Assembly (NCBI GenBank): GCA_026874595.1
Contig: CM049314.1
Location: 28,037,729 to 28,101,728 of the forward strand
Source of the DNA: Sipunculus nudus
Lineage: Eukaryota > Annelida > Sipuncula > Golfingiida > Sipunculidae
Direction: 5' to 3'
DNA: 64,000 nt
Shown: piece after piece, positions 20,511 to 32,274 of the stretch
How positions within the stretch are numbered: position 1 is the first letter of the stretch
Layout of the letters: each line of letters starts with the position of its first letter
The notes under the pieces: model-generated
The model's input: the letters and a program-made list of their open reading frames with translations, nothing else
Database searches by the model: none
What the model was told of the DNA's origin: nothing
Position numbers and translations under genes: made by a program

Positions 20511-21225
20511 CTTATGTACGGTGGCTTGTATAGGACATGCACCAAATTATTTTTAATCTCGTTCCCATGCGATAGTATCTCGTGGCCACGCGATAATTAT
20601 CTCGTTCCCACGCATTAGTATCACGTGTCCACGCAATAATTATTTCGTGGAGAGACACCCCCCCCCCCCTTAACTTTTTAAGGAGACCTTTTACGGGAAT
20701 TTGTTCATTCTTCCCCTACATCTTTTTTTCCACAATAATACTTTAGTTATGTATTTCATATTATGAAAATGTATTATGACACATATTTTACCCGAACTAA
20801 CCCCCCCCCCCCTTCCCCTTTCCCCGCTCACTCATTCTCTGAACAAACATGGCCCATGAGTGTGGTACGAGTCCCGGTTGCATCATTTCAGGTCTCACCA
20901 TATTAAGCCCGCTCGAAATTCATGCAAATAATTGACCATAGTCTTCATCCAACGTAGAGAAACATGTCTTAAGGATTTAAGATGTAGGTCTTACTGTATT
21001 GTCTATCTACATTTATCTCGTTCCCGCGCGATAATTATCGCGTGGCCACACGATAGTATCGCGTTAGAACGAGATAATTATCGCGTGGCCACGAAATACT
21101 AATGCGTGGGAACGAAATAATTATCGCGTGGCCACGAGATACTAACGCGAAGGAACGAGATAATATCCCGTGAGAACGAGTAAAAATAATTTTGTGCATG
21201 TACTATACGAGCCACCGTACATAAG
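20511..21225. mobile_element. 715-bp MITE with long compound terminal inverted repeats
   Basis: The left end CTTATGTACGGTGGCT (20511-20526) is matched by its complement at 21210-21225. The inverted homology continues inward for ~140 bp on the left and ~215 bp on the right. It includes CATGCAC, AAATTATTTTTA and an array of CTCGTTCCCACGCGATA / CTCGTGGCCACGCGATAATTAT units. The unit CTCGTGGCCACGAG is itself palindromic. The core (about 20650-21005) has two C-runs and no coding frame. Direct target duplications are not evident. Confidence 0.8.
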
Positions 21226-21745
21226 TAAATAAACCTGGGAATTATCGGTATCATGCATACATTCGTCTTGGAGAATCCATCAATACCAGCATGTATCATT
21301 TACTTTCCGTATAATGCTAAATATTAATGGAACAATCATATCGGACTTAAAAATATAAATAGCAACCTCTTGTTGTGAAAGATTAATGGAAGGTGATAAA
21401 TAGATTAACAAGGACATAAAGATAAAATAAGTCCAGGTATCAAGGAAGGTCTCAGAAATAATTTATCTACTCCTTTATCTAATGGTATTTGTACTAATTT
21501 CGTTTTACATCTTTTTTGGATGGAGACTTACGTAACGCAATATTCGATATTGTAGCTGTAGGGAAGCCTCAATGCTTCTATTTACCTCTGTAGACACACT
21601 GTTATATTTAGCTTTACAAACAGAAATCTGTTCGATGAAGGAATTACACCTACTGAATAGTACCAGTCGTGCGAGTGCAAGTAAAAAAGATCTTTCAAAC
21701 ACTTCCACGTGGTTGGTGTCTTCACCCTTTTTATTGTTTCTTGCT

Positions 21746-22138
21746 TTTATTTTTTCTAGATTCTCAAACTTTTTTTCCAGGTGAGCAGAAGTTGATTGAT
21801 TGTTAACTTAACATAAACATTTGAGCTGCTTTAAAAAAAAAATCTTATTTTATTTTATGTGTAGAGGACAATCAATGATTCTATGCCTCATGAATACAAC
21901 TTGTGCCCAGTCTGACTGCGTCGTTGCTCACAATTATATTTTTTAATTTTTCTAGATTCTTAAACTTTTTACCAGGTGAGCAGTATTAGATTGATTGTTA
22001 ACTTAACATAATCATTTGACCTGCTGTAAATAAAAAAAAAATCTTATTTTATTTTATGTGTAGAGGACAATCGATGATTCTATGCCTCATGAATACAACT
22101 TGTGCCCAGTCTGACTGCCTGGTTGCTCACAATTATAG
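21746..22138 (+). repeat. Tandem duplication, 2 x ~196 bp
   Basis: Two near-identical units are offset by 196 bp (CTAGATTC at 21756 and 21952). Shared landmarks in order are CCAGGTGAGCAG, GATTGTTAACTTAACATAA, TTATTTTATGTGTAGAGG, GCCTCATGAATACAACTTG and CAGTCTGACTGC. Each unit contains a pyrimidine-rich run followed by CCAG|GTGAGC. Confidence 0.85.
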
Positions 22139-22716
22139 TTGGCGTGTAGCTCGTAGAATTCAGGTCATCCTGATCTAATTTCAGTTTTGCGATGAAAATT
22201 GCACAGAACTATCATGGGCATATTTAGAAGATTTTGGGACAAACGGATACCATTTGCGCCATGTCTAACCGCCTAGGTGCTCAATTGTTTGCTTTTGCCC
22301 TTTAGCTCTCATATTATAGTTCACCATGAAGAGTTTCAGGTTTCCGAGGAGATTTCCAAAAAAATACCCATGATGTTGCGCCTAAAGGATAAAAGGTGCG
22401 CTCATTTAGTTGCCCTTCCTATAACTATATAGATCACAGTAACCTTATTCTATGTTTCGGGGCATTACCACGGGTATCCCTGAATGTCACCATTTTAAGT
22501 ATAACGCATTAGATTTGTTCCTCATCTGACTGTTTAAGCACCCCATATCATGTTTTGGCCCATAAAACGATTTTATCATGGAACAGATTTTACATTAATA
22601 TAGTCTTTTTTTGGTTGCTAGATTAACATGACAGACAATAGCATTAAAGGTAGAACTGATCACAGAAACGCACGCAACTGATATGGATTATGGTATTAAT
22701 AATTTCATACATTTAT

Positions 22717-22724
<8 letters not shown>
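22139..22724 (+). repeat. Old relative of the TTTAGCTCA repeat module
   Basis: Contains CCCTTTAGCTCTCATATTATAG followed by a CACNATGAAG and TTTCAGG context. This resembles the TTTAGCTCAGAGGATATGGG / ATTAGCTCAAAGAATATAGG modules at 15075, 37565 and 50364. Similarity is weak; otherwise unassigned. Confidence 0.35.
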
Positions 22725-22776
<52 letters not shown>

Positions 22777-23200
22777 ATGATTATCATTATTATTATTTTT
22801 ATTATTATTCAGCATGATTATATGACTGATATTATAGGTATGAAATATATATTAGATATTGATATTAAAATTTATTATATTTATTTATTTTTTTTATATT
22901 TATTTATTTTTTATTATATTTATTCTGAATCATATATTTACTTGTATGTTTAAATTAATGGACTAAATTAAGTTATTACACAGAAGTATTAAATATATGT
23001 TATATATGTATATATATATATATATATAAATTTATCCTTTATGTATAATTTTATTGAATGATATATATATATATATTATTTAATTAAATATTCTTAAATT
23101 ATACTTATCTTTTTAATATATATATATGGATGTAATTTTCTTAAATTTTGTATAATTAGAATTTATATATATATATCAATATATGTAAACAAACAAATAA
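22725..23200. repeat. AT microsatellite and AT-rich low-complexity DNA
   Basis: A pure AT tract (22725-22772) is followed by TAT/TTAT-rich low-complexity DNA with several shorter AT tracts to about 23180. Confidence 0.85.
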
Positions 23201-23944
23201 TTATGTACATATACAATTTTTTTTCATTTTTTTTTTCACATATTTATTTGAGAATAAATTGTTTCTGTCACAGTGGTTTTATAGAATTACCTTTTCCAAC
23301 CCAAACTATATCATATGGAATACAGCGGATAAACTACGGAGCTGCCTCCAAATTATGTCAAGGGGTAATGAAATGGGGGCCGACCGACGACTGTACACAA
23401 TAATCATGTGAAGTGATACGTAGAGCTGTGGTTAGTCTTCTGTCTGTGGTGTCAGTTTATATATGGTTTGTTTTTCATAACAATTGATAGAAATAGGAAA
23501 TATGCTGTGGCAATTTACGTTTACGTCTCTTGGCAAACAAAAAAAACGTGTTGTTTGTTTATTCGCCCTATCATAACGAGCAACCGTGTTTTCGTGTATT
23601 GTCGCCATTAATAACATGCACGGCGGCATTCCCCAGTGACACTGCAAATTAATTACATATATTTGGACCATATCAGTCCACACGCAGCTAACGCACAGAA
23701 TAGTGTACAGGACTAGTTGTCGGCTTATAGAAAGTGCAGCACAACAGACGTCATCGATGACCCTGATGAGGCAACAGATTTCCCAGCGTTATACACTTGA
23801 CAGTGTGCTGTGCTTGTGCCGGGGAGGCAGCTGGAACAAAGAGTGAGACTGTAGTAAATTTACAGTGTTGTTTTTTTTCAGAGTTATACAGCTCTGGCCT
23901 AGTCTGTAGGCCATAGAGCACTTTACAACGGAGGGTAACTCTAC

Positions 23945-24004
<60 letters not shown>

Positions 24005-26105
24005 GGCCATGATATTACTTTGCTGTCAATGGAAGAGCTTGGCTTCCGCCTGATTATTTGGTGGTCGTCTGTTGGCCTCTTTCTCAGGCTCCTTGCCATA
24101 TCGCATTTATAAGACTTCCCACCTATGGTTTTTCCTTGAATGTGTTTATTCAAACATAAATTTCTGAAGGCAAATGCATATAGTTGAGGATTTTGCTGGT
24201 TAGGGGAGGGATATGTTTGCAGGGTCCCATTTTTCATATGCGTATTAATTTATCTCCGAAACACATTATCTCATCCGAAGGCAGAAATCAGGAATGCAAA
24301 AAAAAAAATCTAATATTTGAATGGCCTATATATTAGCCTCGTGGTAAGTCAGGAAAACAAAACAAATTTTCGCTTTTGCAGCGAGTAGACCTGTCTAGTA
24401 ATGAATTGGCCTGCCTGCGTAGACTGTGCACCTACGCTGTAACTGAAATGTCAGGCATACCGTGTTTACATTTGTTTATTTACACACTGTTTACACGCTA
24501 CGTATTCTCCCATGCTCTAGTTAAATAAAATGGACTCATAAAAAAACTATCATAGCGAAATATATGTAACCGGGTTATCATATGAATAACATTTCATTCT
24601 AAGCATGTACGCGTTATTTTTTTATCATATATCATAATCATATATCATTACCAACACACTACACATATACACGTCGATAAGAGCGAGGTATCGAGGTTGG
24701 GTCCAATGCGATGCATTTAACTGCAGGTGCAAAGATTTAAATAAATCAAATGCAAAGCTGAGTTTACCGTCTACATCTTTTTGAATGCTTACTTGTTCTA
24801 AATATGTACTAGTCCAAAAAATCATTTCAGTTTGAGACTACGTGACAGGGCGGTGCACGCTTCTGTCCCGTACTCCTTGACAAGTACAACAGGTCCAGGA
24901 TATATACCTTTATCTATACTGGCCTTTGCTTTCCATTATAGCACACATCTTCGCGTTTTCGCTTATATCCCGGCATGCGCGAAACATCGCTTATATGATT
25001 TCTCTTTTTCATAACTGTTATAACCCCATGTGCACGCATATATGCGCGAATTGGCAATCAACTGGGAGAGCCCACTAGATATACATGCTCGCTCCATTAC
25101 AGCACATATATAAATATATATGTATGTGATTATATGAATGTAACATTAATTTTTTGAGATATATATTTATATATTTATATATATTAGTATGTATATAGTG
25201 AGAGAGACAGAGAGACAGTGAGAGAGACAGACATACACACAGAGGGGAGAAAGGAGGGGTTTACAGGCAAATATTCTTCTGGGTTAACTCAGTGACTTCA
25301 TTATATTGTGTAGTTTTGAAAACAAAACCTGAAAGTTCGGACGCCCAAATGGCGGCCACGATTTTTACGATGCTGTTAAAAGAATGGAATAGCTTGACCT
25401 GTTCACAGCTCTTCTGACTACTTGGTAACCTTCCGCATGCTAATTGGGTTGTTTTTATGTTGTCCTCTTCTGCAGGCTCACTGAGGGTTAAGGAGCGCCA
25501 CCGTATGTCTGTGTATGAGACTGGTTTGATGGGGGTCAGTTTGTATTTGTCAGTATGTCACTGGTATTCGGTATCAAAATCACCCATGCTTGTTGTTACG
25601 GATTTCAGTAGATATTTTAGCGATTTTGGGCTCCTGCTTCTAGGACTTTTCTTTCATGTAAAAATAAAGATAACATTTTGATTTAATGTCGTTTTCATTT
25701 TATGTGCTTTTCCCTTTTAAGCAATAACTGTGTTATCGTTACGTTGTCCACTGATCGTATATTTTATCGAACATTTATTATAGTTTAAAAAGCCGAAACA
25801 AATCGCGATCCCGCACTGATTTATGGAAAGAGTGTCTAAGGAACAAACATTATTTCCTTTTCCTAATATAACATATCTGATGTGGAAAGTGTCAGTAAAT
25901 GGTACTTTGTATCTAAGAATGTTAATATAATGTTTCATTATCGTTTAGACCCTGAATTTATTGATGATATATTCATCTTACACCCATTAAAGTATATAAC
26001 ATTAAACACATTAAGATAAGTTGCACCTAGCTGAAAGAATACATATTGAGAGAATTATGTTCAAATATAACAAGTTTAATCAGTTTGAATTGATTAATAG
26101 ATATA
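23201..26105. other. Unassigned DNA
   Basis: No supported gene. It holds a low-complexity GAGAGACAGAGAG stretch (25198-25256) and a diverged direct pair of ~100 bp beginning TGGCGGCCA(T/C)GAT (24001 and 25352). Confidence 0.4.
23948..24001. repeat. (AT)n microsatellite
   Basis: A pure AT tract of 54 bp. Confidence 0.95.

Positions 26106-26157
<52 letters not shown>
26106..26157. repeat. (AT)n microsatellite
   Basis: AT tract with one AC interruption. Confidence 0.95.
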
Positions 26158-26159
<2 letters not shown>

Positions 26160-29100
26160 CAATATACCTAGCTTACATGTAATATGTAACACATGGTACA
26201 GATTTGTAAGTTCTTTGTGAATATGCATGTAAATATCAGCAGCCGCCTTTTTTGATCGACCATTTATGTAGATTTTTGTTTTCTTCAAATTTGCATTTTT
26301 ATATTCTCTCAGAAAAAAATACACCTCTCTATAGAAATCAGCTTAAACTTAAATTCAAGGTAAACAGAAATAAGATCACTTTTTAGGAGTCGCATCGTTC
26401 CATACGTATGTCAAAACAGGAAGGAGTGTGAATGACATTCTGTTCTGACAAAATAGGTCAAACCAAATCCGGGTTACGTACTTGTTTCAAACATTGTTGA
26501 CTTAAAACTAAGAAATCAAACAACCACATTCATTCAATTTTTACTCAAGTATCTATCATAATATTACTGTTTGATTAATTTTCATGTAACTGAGATGCAT
26601 TAAAATTCGTTCCGTTCTTTAAAAAATATATTGGCGTTCAAAAAAGCAGATTTGGAGTACTGTTGGTATGATCATGTTTGTATGATCATGTAATTACACA
26701 AAAAAACATAAATTATTTGCTTAATTCATTGATAGAAATAGACCAGGAAGTCTGGTTTAGTATAATATGCTGGCATAATTCAGAAATTAGCTTTGTTATA
26801 TCTTCAAATAAGCATGATATTAAGATAATTAAGGGTACACGCTATATCTGGTTTTTCTCTGGCAGAAATTCCAGCAATACAAATACATCGATAGTTATTC
26901 ATAATTGATAATAAATTATAATCAAACATATTCTTATATCGGTAACCTATATCTGACCTAAATGTTAGCATGGGTATAGCATTAGCTTATATGAAATGAT
27001 GCAAATAATACCTATTTTTTTAAACGTTGCACTGTCCATTAAAAAAAGTATTACATACAAACCTAACATATGATATTTTTTAATGGAAGAGTATTTTTAA
27101 TTTTGAAAAGGTGATTTTAAATTAAAAAGAAAAACACAGGAGCTCTCGTAAACACACACGTTCATGGTTATTGATACATGTACTTCCCTCTTATTATTTT
27201 AAGTCTCTACTTTATTAATACGGAGGGTTACATATAGAAAAAAAATCAATACATTAGCAACACAACATCTTTTTGGCAGTATGGTAAAACCTGTTTATTT
27301 TTACTGTTTCATTGTGCGTTGGCTGCAAGCCATAACTTACCCCGAATAGCATTGTCTAGCACCGTATTGTACTCCCTACGACGGTATGTGATACCCTTTC
27401 ATAGGTTATAAATATGCCAAATAAGGAAGACTCTGCGTTGATAGTGTTGTCTTGCCTGGTGTACATGTGCCGTCTTTTAAACAATGTCTTTCAACCTAGC
27501 ATGAGATAATAACATAAAGTGCACTTTTATACTGATTCCAAATCGAGACTCTATACTAAAGCATCATACTCAAATACCAGAATCGTGTAAAATAGTTGAG
27601 GTTGTGTTGTATACCATGTATGTAGTCTTTAGACACGCTGCCAAATTAAAGAGAAACACAGAGCGCGTCTCCCCCGCAAAAACCTGAATATGCACCCAGA
27701 CCTAATCAATCCACATCCCACCATTCAATATTAACTTACGTAAAACTTTAAACACAAGGTGATATTAAATATACACATAATTCAAAACAAATGCCTGTTC
27801 CACTGAGCATCATTGGAGCATACGCCAAAGACAGAATCACTACTCAGAGGTCTTGACTGATGTTTCTGGTTTCTATTTTTTTTAATTCTGATTCATATTG
27901 CCAGGAATCTATAACTGGCGATAGCGCTTTCATGGTTACTTTTATTTTCAGCTATGGAGAGGTATTTACCGTGGTCAGCTTCCATTAGCCTCAACAAGAA
28001 TGTAATTCAAACGTCGTCCATGCGTTGACTCACGGACCATATAAGCTCAGCATATTTGTATAATCCTCGCACAGGAGCAGGATTAGAAACCACTCTACAC
28101 TTAATGTAAGTGCTGTTAAAGTCAAGCTGCGGCGCAGATATGTTGCAAAACCTAATAAAACCAAACATGTCCGAAAAGAATTGAAGATTGTGTTCTTCTA
28201 TAACAGGTCAATCGTTACGTCCAAGGTAACTGAAATTTATGTTACCCATTCGTGTAATTATACGTGATCGTACATGTTCCAGATACTCGAGTGAAGTACA
28301 GTTATAGATATAGTATATTGACTATAGGCTAGGATAGACCACCTCCCCTCCCTTTGAGGGAGTAAAAACAATATCTAGTTAGCCAGAAACCTCAGCTATT
28401 AGAATCTTCTTCCTTGCCATTGATCCTGTTGTGGTTGTAGTCATATGGCCCGTTACCATGGTAACAACATAATAAAAAGAAATGTCTTAATAAAAAGTAA
28501 TGTATTTGTTACTAAACCAAGTAGAAACAATATGTGTCAAAGTATATATATTTGGAATTGAAAGACGGTCGCATGGGCCAGGAAGGACACCCTCTGCTTT
28601 AGCCAATAATGGAAGCCACGTCTTCTAGTTGTCCAGGAACCTCAGCTTTCGGCATAGTCCGGTCGCCACCGGACTCAACCTTGTTTTATGGTCTTAAGTT
28701 TTTTTTTTTCTTTGTGGATTTTGTTTGCCCATATATCAGGTGTGAACAATATATTGGTTAGAACTCTGTCAGCCTTGGGCAATTTTTGCTAATTAGCATA
28801 AACCAAAATGGCCGCCAAAATAATGCGAAAATCGCAAAATTGCCATAATTACCCTTACATTTGACGAAGAGGGTCATCTAGTACATGAATTCCGGGGTAT
28901 TATGGCCCAGAGAATTCAATTTTGGTATTTTTTTGTCATTATGACCACAATTTTCAATGTAGCTGTTCTCCTATTTGAAAAGACGTATTTTCAAAAGAAA
29001 TCTGCAGATCGAGGGTAGAAAATTAAACAAATTAAACACATAAGTATAGATGAAGATGAGATGATCAAATGTTCTGCAAATCAGCTGTTATACATTATAA

Positions 29101-30531
29101 AAATAATATGCTTCTTTATTCTTATGCTTTTTTATCCCCCCCCCCCTCCTGATTTACAACAAGGCCCAATATTTACAACTTATGCGAGATTTTACTTTGT
29201 TGAAGGGGTTTTATGTGAGCATAATTTGGTTTTGGGTTTTAAATAAAAATGGCACCTTTACGGAAATTTATCTTTATTCCTGGCAAATGTAACAGTTGTA
29301 TCTGTTTGCATATAATATTAAAGGTACTTGCATTATAAAAGATCATGTACATTTTTGTAGAGGGTATAATGTAGGGTGTACATACAAAGGACAAAGCTGT
29401 CACATGCACGGAAAACAAACTGGTCTCTCAAAAATATTTCTATATGTTTATAGCGGGGTCGAAAAGCTTTGCAGACAGCTGAGTCTTACTTGAGCCCCCC
29501 CCCCCCCCCCCGTCACACACACACGCCATTCTCTATGACTTTCGTCAGTTGTTGCATATTTTGTCAAAGGTTATCTAATGAGGACTTCCATGAGTAGCCG
29601 CTCACATTCACAGACTTGGGATGTATATTTCTATGTTTTACTTCCCTGGTTTGTTATTTGTTTGCTCTCTATATATCATCATCTTCATCATTTTAGTTAC
29701 CAATATATGGTTTTCATCATGAAAAAAATAAAAGCAAAACTGCCGTTATCCACACATTTTTTATTTTCCCCCTTGTTTCACGACGAGGCCCGATAGTTAC
29801 AACTTAGACGAGAATTTATTTAGTTTTAGGGGGTATAAATGAACATTATTTGAGTCTAATTAAATCGAAATGGCACCTTTATCAGAATTCATCTTCGTTC
29901 GATGGCAAATGTATCAGTTGTATGTGTCTGCATGTACTATATATGTCAAGTCATATCACATATATTGCAACATTCTCAGATGTACTGCTGCAATCTTCCA
30001 TCGGCATCATATAGCCATTAGCATCATATTAATAAAGGTTTTCGTCTGCTATGTGATCGCCAACTATTTCGACTTGCCTATGAAAGCTGAACTAATTTTT
30101 TCACTTTCACTAGATAAACATTAAAAAGACTATTACTTTATATTTAATATAAAAATAAACAACTTTTTAGAGGAAGGTGACCCAAATTATAATAGATTTA
30201 TTTGATTTTTTTAATGGCATTATGGAAACATACAAATTTAGTCGATAGCAACATATTACAACTGATGTAAATGAACACACGCTTCTGAGGCCATTTCTGT
30301 TATCAAATATTTCAGGAATACCTGAAACCTTCAGCTCCAAAAATTTTATAAAATGCCCCGCCCCCGAACAATTTAGCCGTCGGTTTTATGCATAAAAATT
30401 AGGTAAAAAACAGTTTTCTGAAACTTTGAACTTAAGAAAATGCATGAGCGCAAATCGGCAACATATAGATGTATTCCAATTTATGCATACAGAAAACACG
30501 TATATTAAATCCAATTTATAAAATAATAAAA

Positions 30532-30537
<6 letters not shown>
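26158..30537. other. Unassigned AT-rich DNA
   Basis: No exon-like or repeat structure could be supported. It contains T- and C-runs (C-runs at ~29139 and ~29495) and an RFX-type palindrome at 28452. Confidence 0.4.
28452..28465. promoter_or_regulatory. Perfect RFX X-box-like palindrome
   Basis: GTTACCATGGTAAC is a 14-bp perfect palindrome fitting the X-box consensus (GTNRCC, short spacer, RGYAAC) bound by RFX factors, often near ciliary genes. No gene was recognised nearby, so function is unproven. Confidence 0.4.

Positions 30538-30580
<43 letters not shown>
30538..30580. repeat. (AT)n microsatellite
   Basis: A pure AT tract of 43 bp. Confidence 0.95.
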
Positions 30581-30589
<9 letters not shown>

Positions 30590-30799
30590 ATTATTTTATA
30601 CTTCTTAACCTTTGTGTTTAAAACAGGAAGAATGTACATGCATCAAGTTAATAAAGTACTCTTAAAACTGGAACAACTATGGTAATATCTCATTGTAGGT
30701 GGCATCACTGAATGGGGCAGCTATTATCTCCATATAGTGGGCACCTCTGTAAAGTGGGCAGTTTGGATATGTCCCAAGGGTACCCACATTATAGAGGTT

Positions 30800-31938
30800 C
30801 GACTGAATACCCCTCTAGTCAGGGTCCTTCATGGAAAGCTCTCCGGGGGTTCTTTGGGGAACCCTAAGCACTCTGTATGTAACCCTGATTATGAATTCCT
30901 CTGAGAACCCTACAGGAAGGTTCTTCCTGGAACCATTTTTTCATTAAAGTGTTCTTGCAGGGTTATATATATATATTAGATTATTTGTAAATATATTTTT
31001 ATATATATCATATTCGTTCATTTTGCATTCGTACTAATTAACGAGAGTGTGGTTTATGAATTACCAGAAATCAGAGTATTTGTTCTTTGTTTATTTATTC
31101 GCATTTAATTTTCTACAATAAATATATAATTCGCAAAATGGTTATATTGGATAAAGTTGCTACACAATGGGAATAATGGCTGGACAGATCAGGCAAAATA
31201 TCAAAGTATCTGTTTTTTGTAAGGTTAAAGTTTGAAAGCATTTCTAACTTCATTGTATCTTGGGAATTTGAAATGAAAACTTTTTTTAAGGGAACACATT
31301 TTAATTTAGTCGTAAAGATCCATATGATCCTATGGCTTGTTTAGTTCGAATCACTGAAGCCGACTGTTAATGCATTGTCATTTTCCTTTTACAACACTGG
31401 AAGATCTCTGTCTAATTCTACATAACCGGTTTTACTATGAAATGGTATTCCTCATGGCTGCAAAGATTTTATGCACGCATTACCTATACTGTACTAGCGT
31501 GTTTATCCCCGGCTGGAATCCATGTTTAGTTAAAGTGTTCGTAAATTTGCGGGAACAGATTTATTTACTACATTAAGTCGTTAGAAAGTTAATCTCTAGA
31601 CATAACATCAACATTATTCACAAGAATTATATATAAATATAAATCTCATATTCCATACATACTTCATATTTCTTCCCTTTTCTAATATATTGGGAGACCA
31701 AATACCGGCTGTTTGACTGTTGACCTCGAAGTTCATATACACGGCGCATGTGCAGCCAAATCACCGAGACAGCGGGTCACAAGACGGGTTCCATCTGGAA
31801 TTCTGTTATAGGTTATGATCAAGGCACGAACCAGATGGACTCTTTTACTGAGAAAATGGTTCTAGAAAAACATGGTTCCAGATAGAAACAATTAGGTTCT
31901 TAAAGAAACAATCAAGAACCCTTTTTTCTTAGAGTGTG
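30800..31938. other. Unassigned DNA with GGTTCTT/GAACC fragments
   Basis: Segments at 30835-30960 and 31790-31938 are rich in GGTTCTT/GGAACC strings. The second ends AAGAACCCTTTTTTCTTAGAG, which resembles ends of DNA transposons widespread in aquatic animals. No inverted partner or transposase was found. Confidence 0.3.
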
Positions 31939-31986
31939 GGTGCATAAAGTGATGTTATCTGGTAGAATAAAGGGATGATTCTGGGT

Positions 31987-32274
31987 GCTTGTATATACGT
32001 ATATGCGTGAAAAAAAAGTTCATATGTTTTTGTTTCTGAGGTGTTTCCACGTGACCATCATCGTATTATCGTGTGTCGTATATGTGAGAATATCGCCACT
32101 CATTGATTCAAGGTAAAATGACGTCATTTCACCATCTTTTTGTCAAAGGCCTGCTCGAGCTACTGTACTCATGTATAGTTCTGCCAGCTCACACATATAC
32201 TCATACGCGTTCATGGAAATACACCTATTTTTCAAGCATATACGCTCATACGCATATACACGCACGAGAAAGCA
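31987..32274 (-). mobile_element. Small palindromic (MITE-like) element, copy 2, with a CRE palindrome
   Basis: This is an inverted copy of the element at 9397-9719. The complement carries GAGCAGGCCT, TATATGCGTATGAGCG units and the central palindrome. The centre here reads AAATGACGTCATTT, containing a perfect cAMP-response element TGACGTCA (32119-32126). Confidence 0.55.

Noticed and set aside
23203-23403. Plus frame with a possible exon at its 3' half
   Set aside because: An acceptor-like CACAG precedes it, but no domain or donor was convincing.
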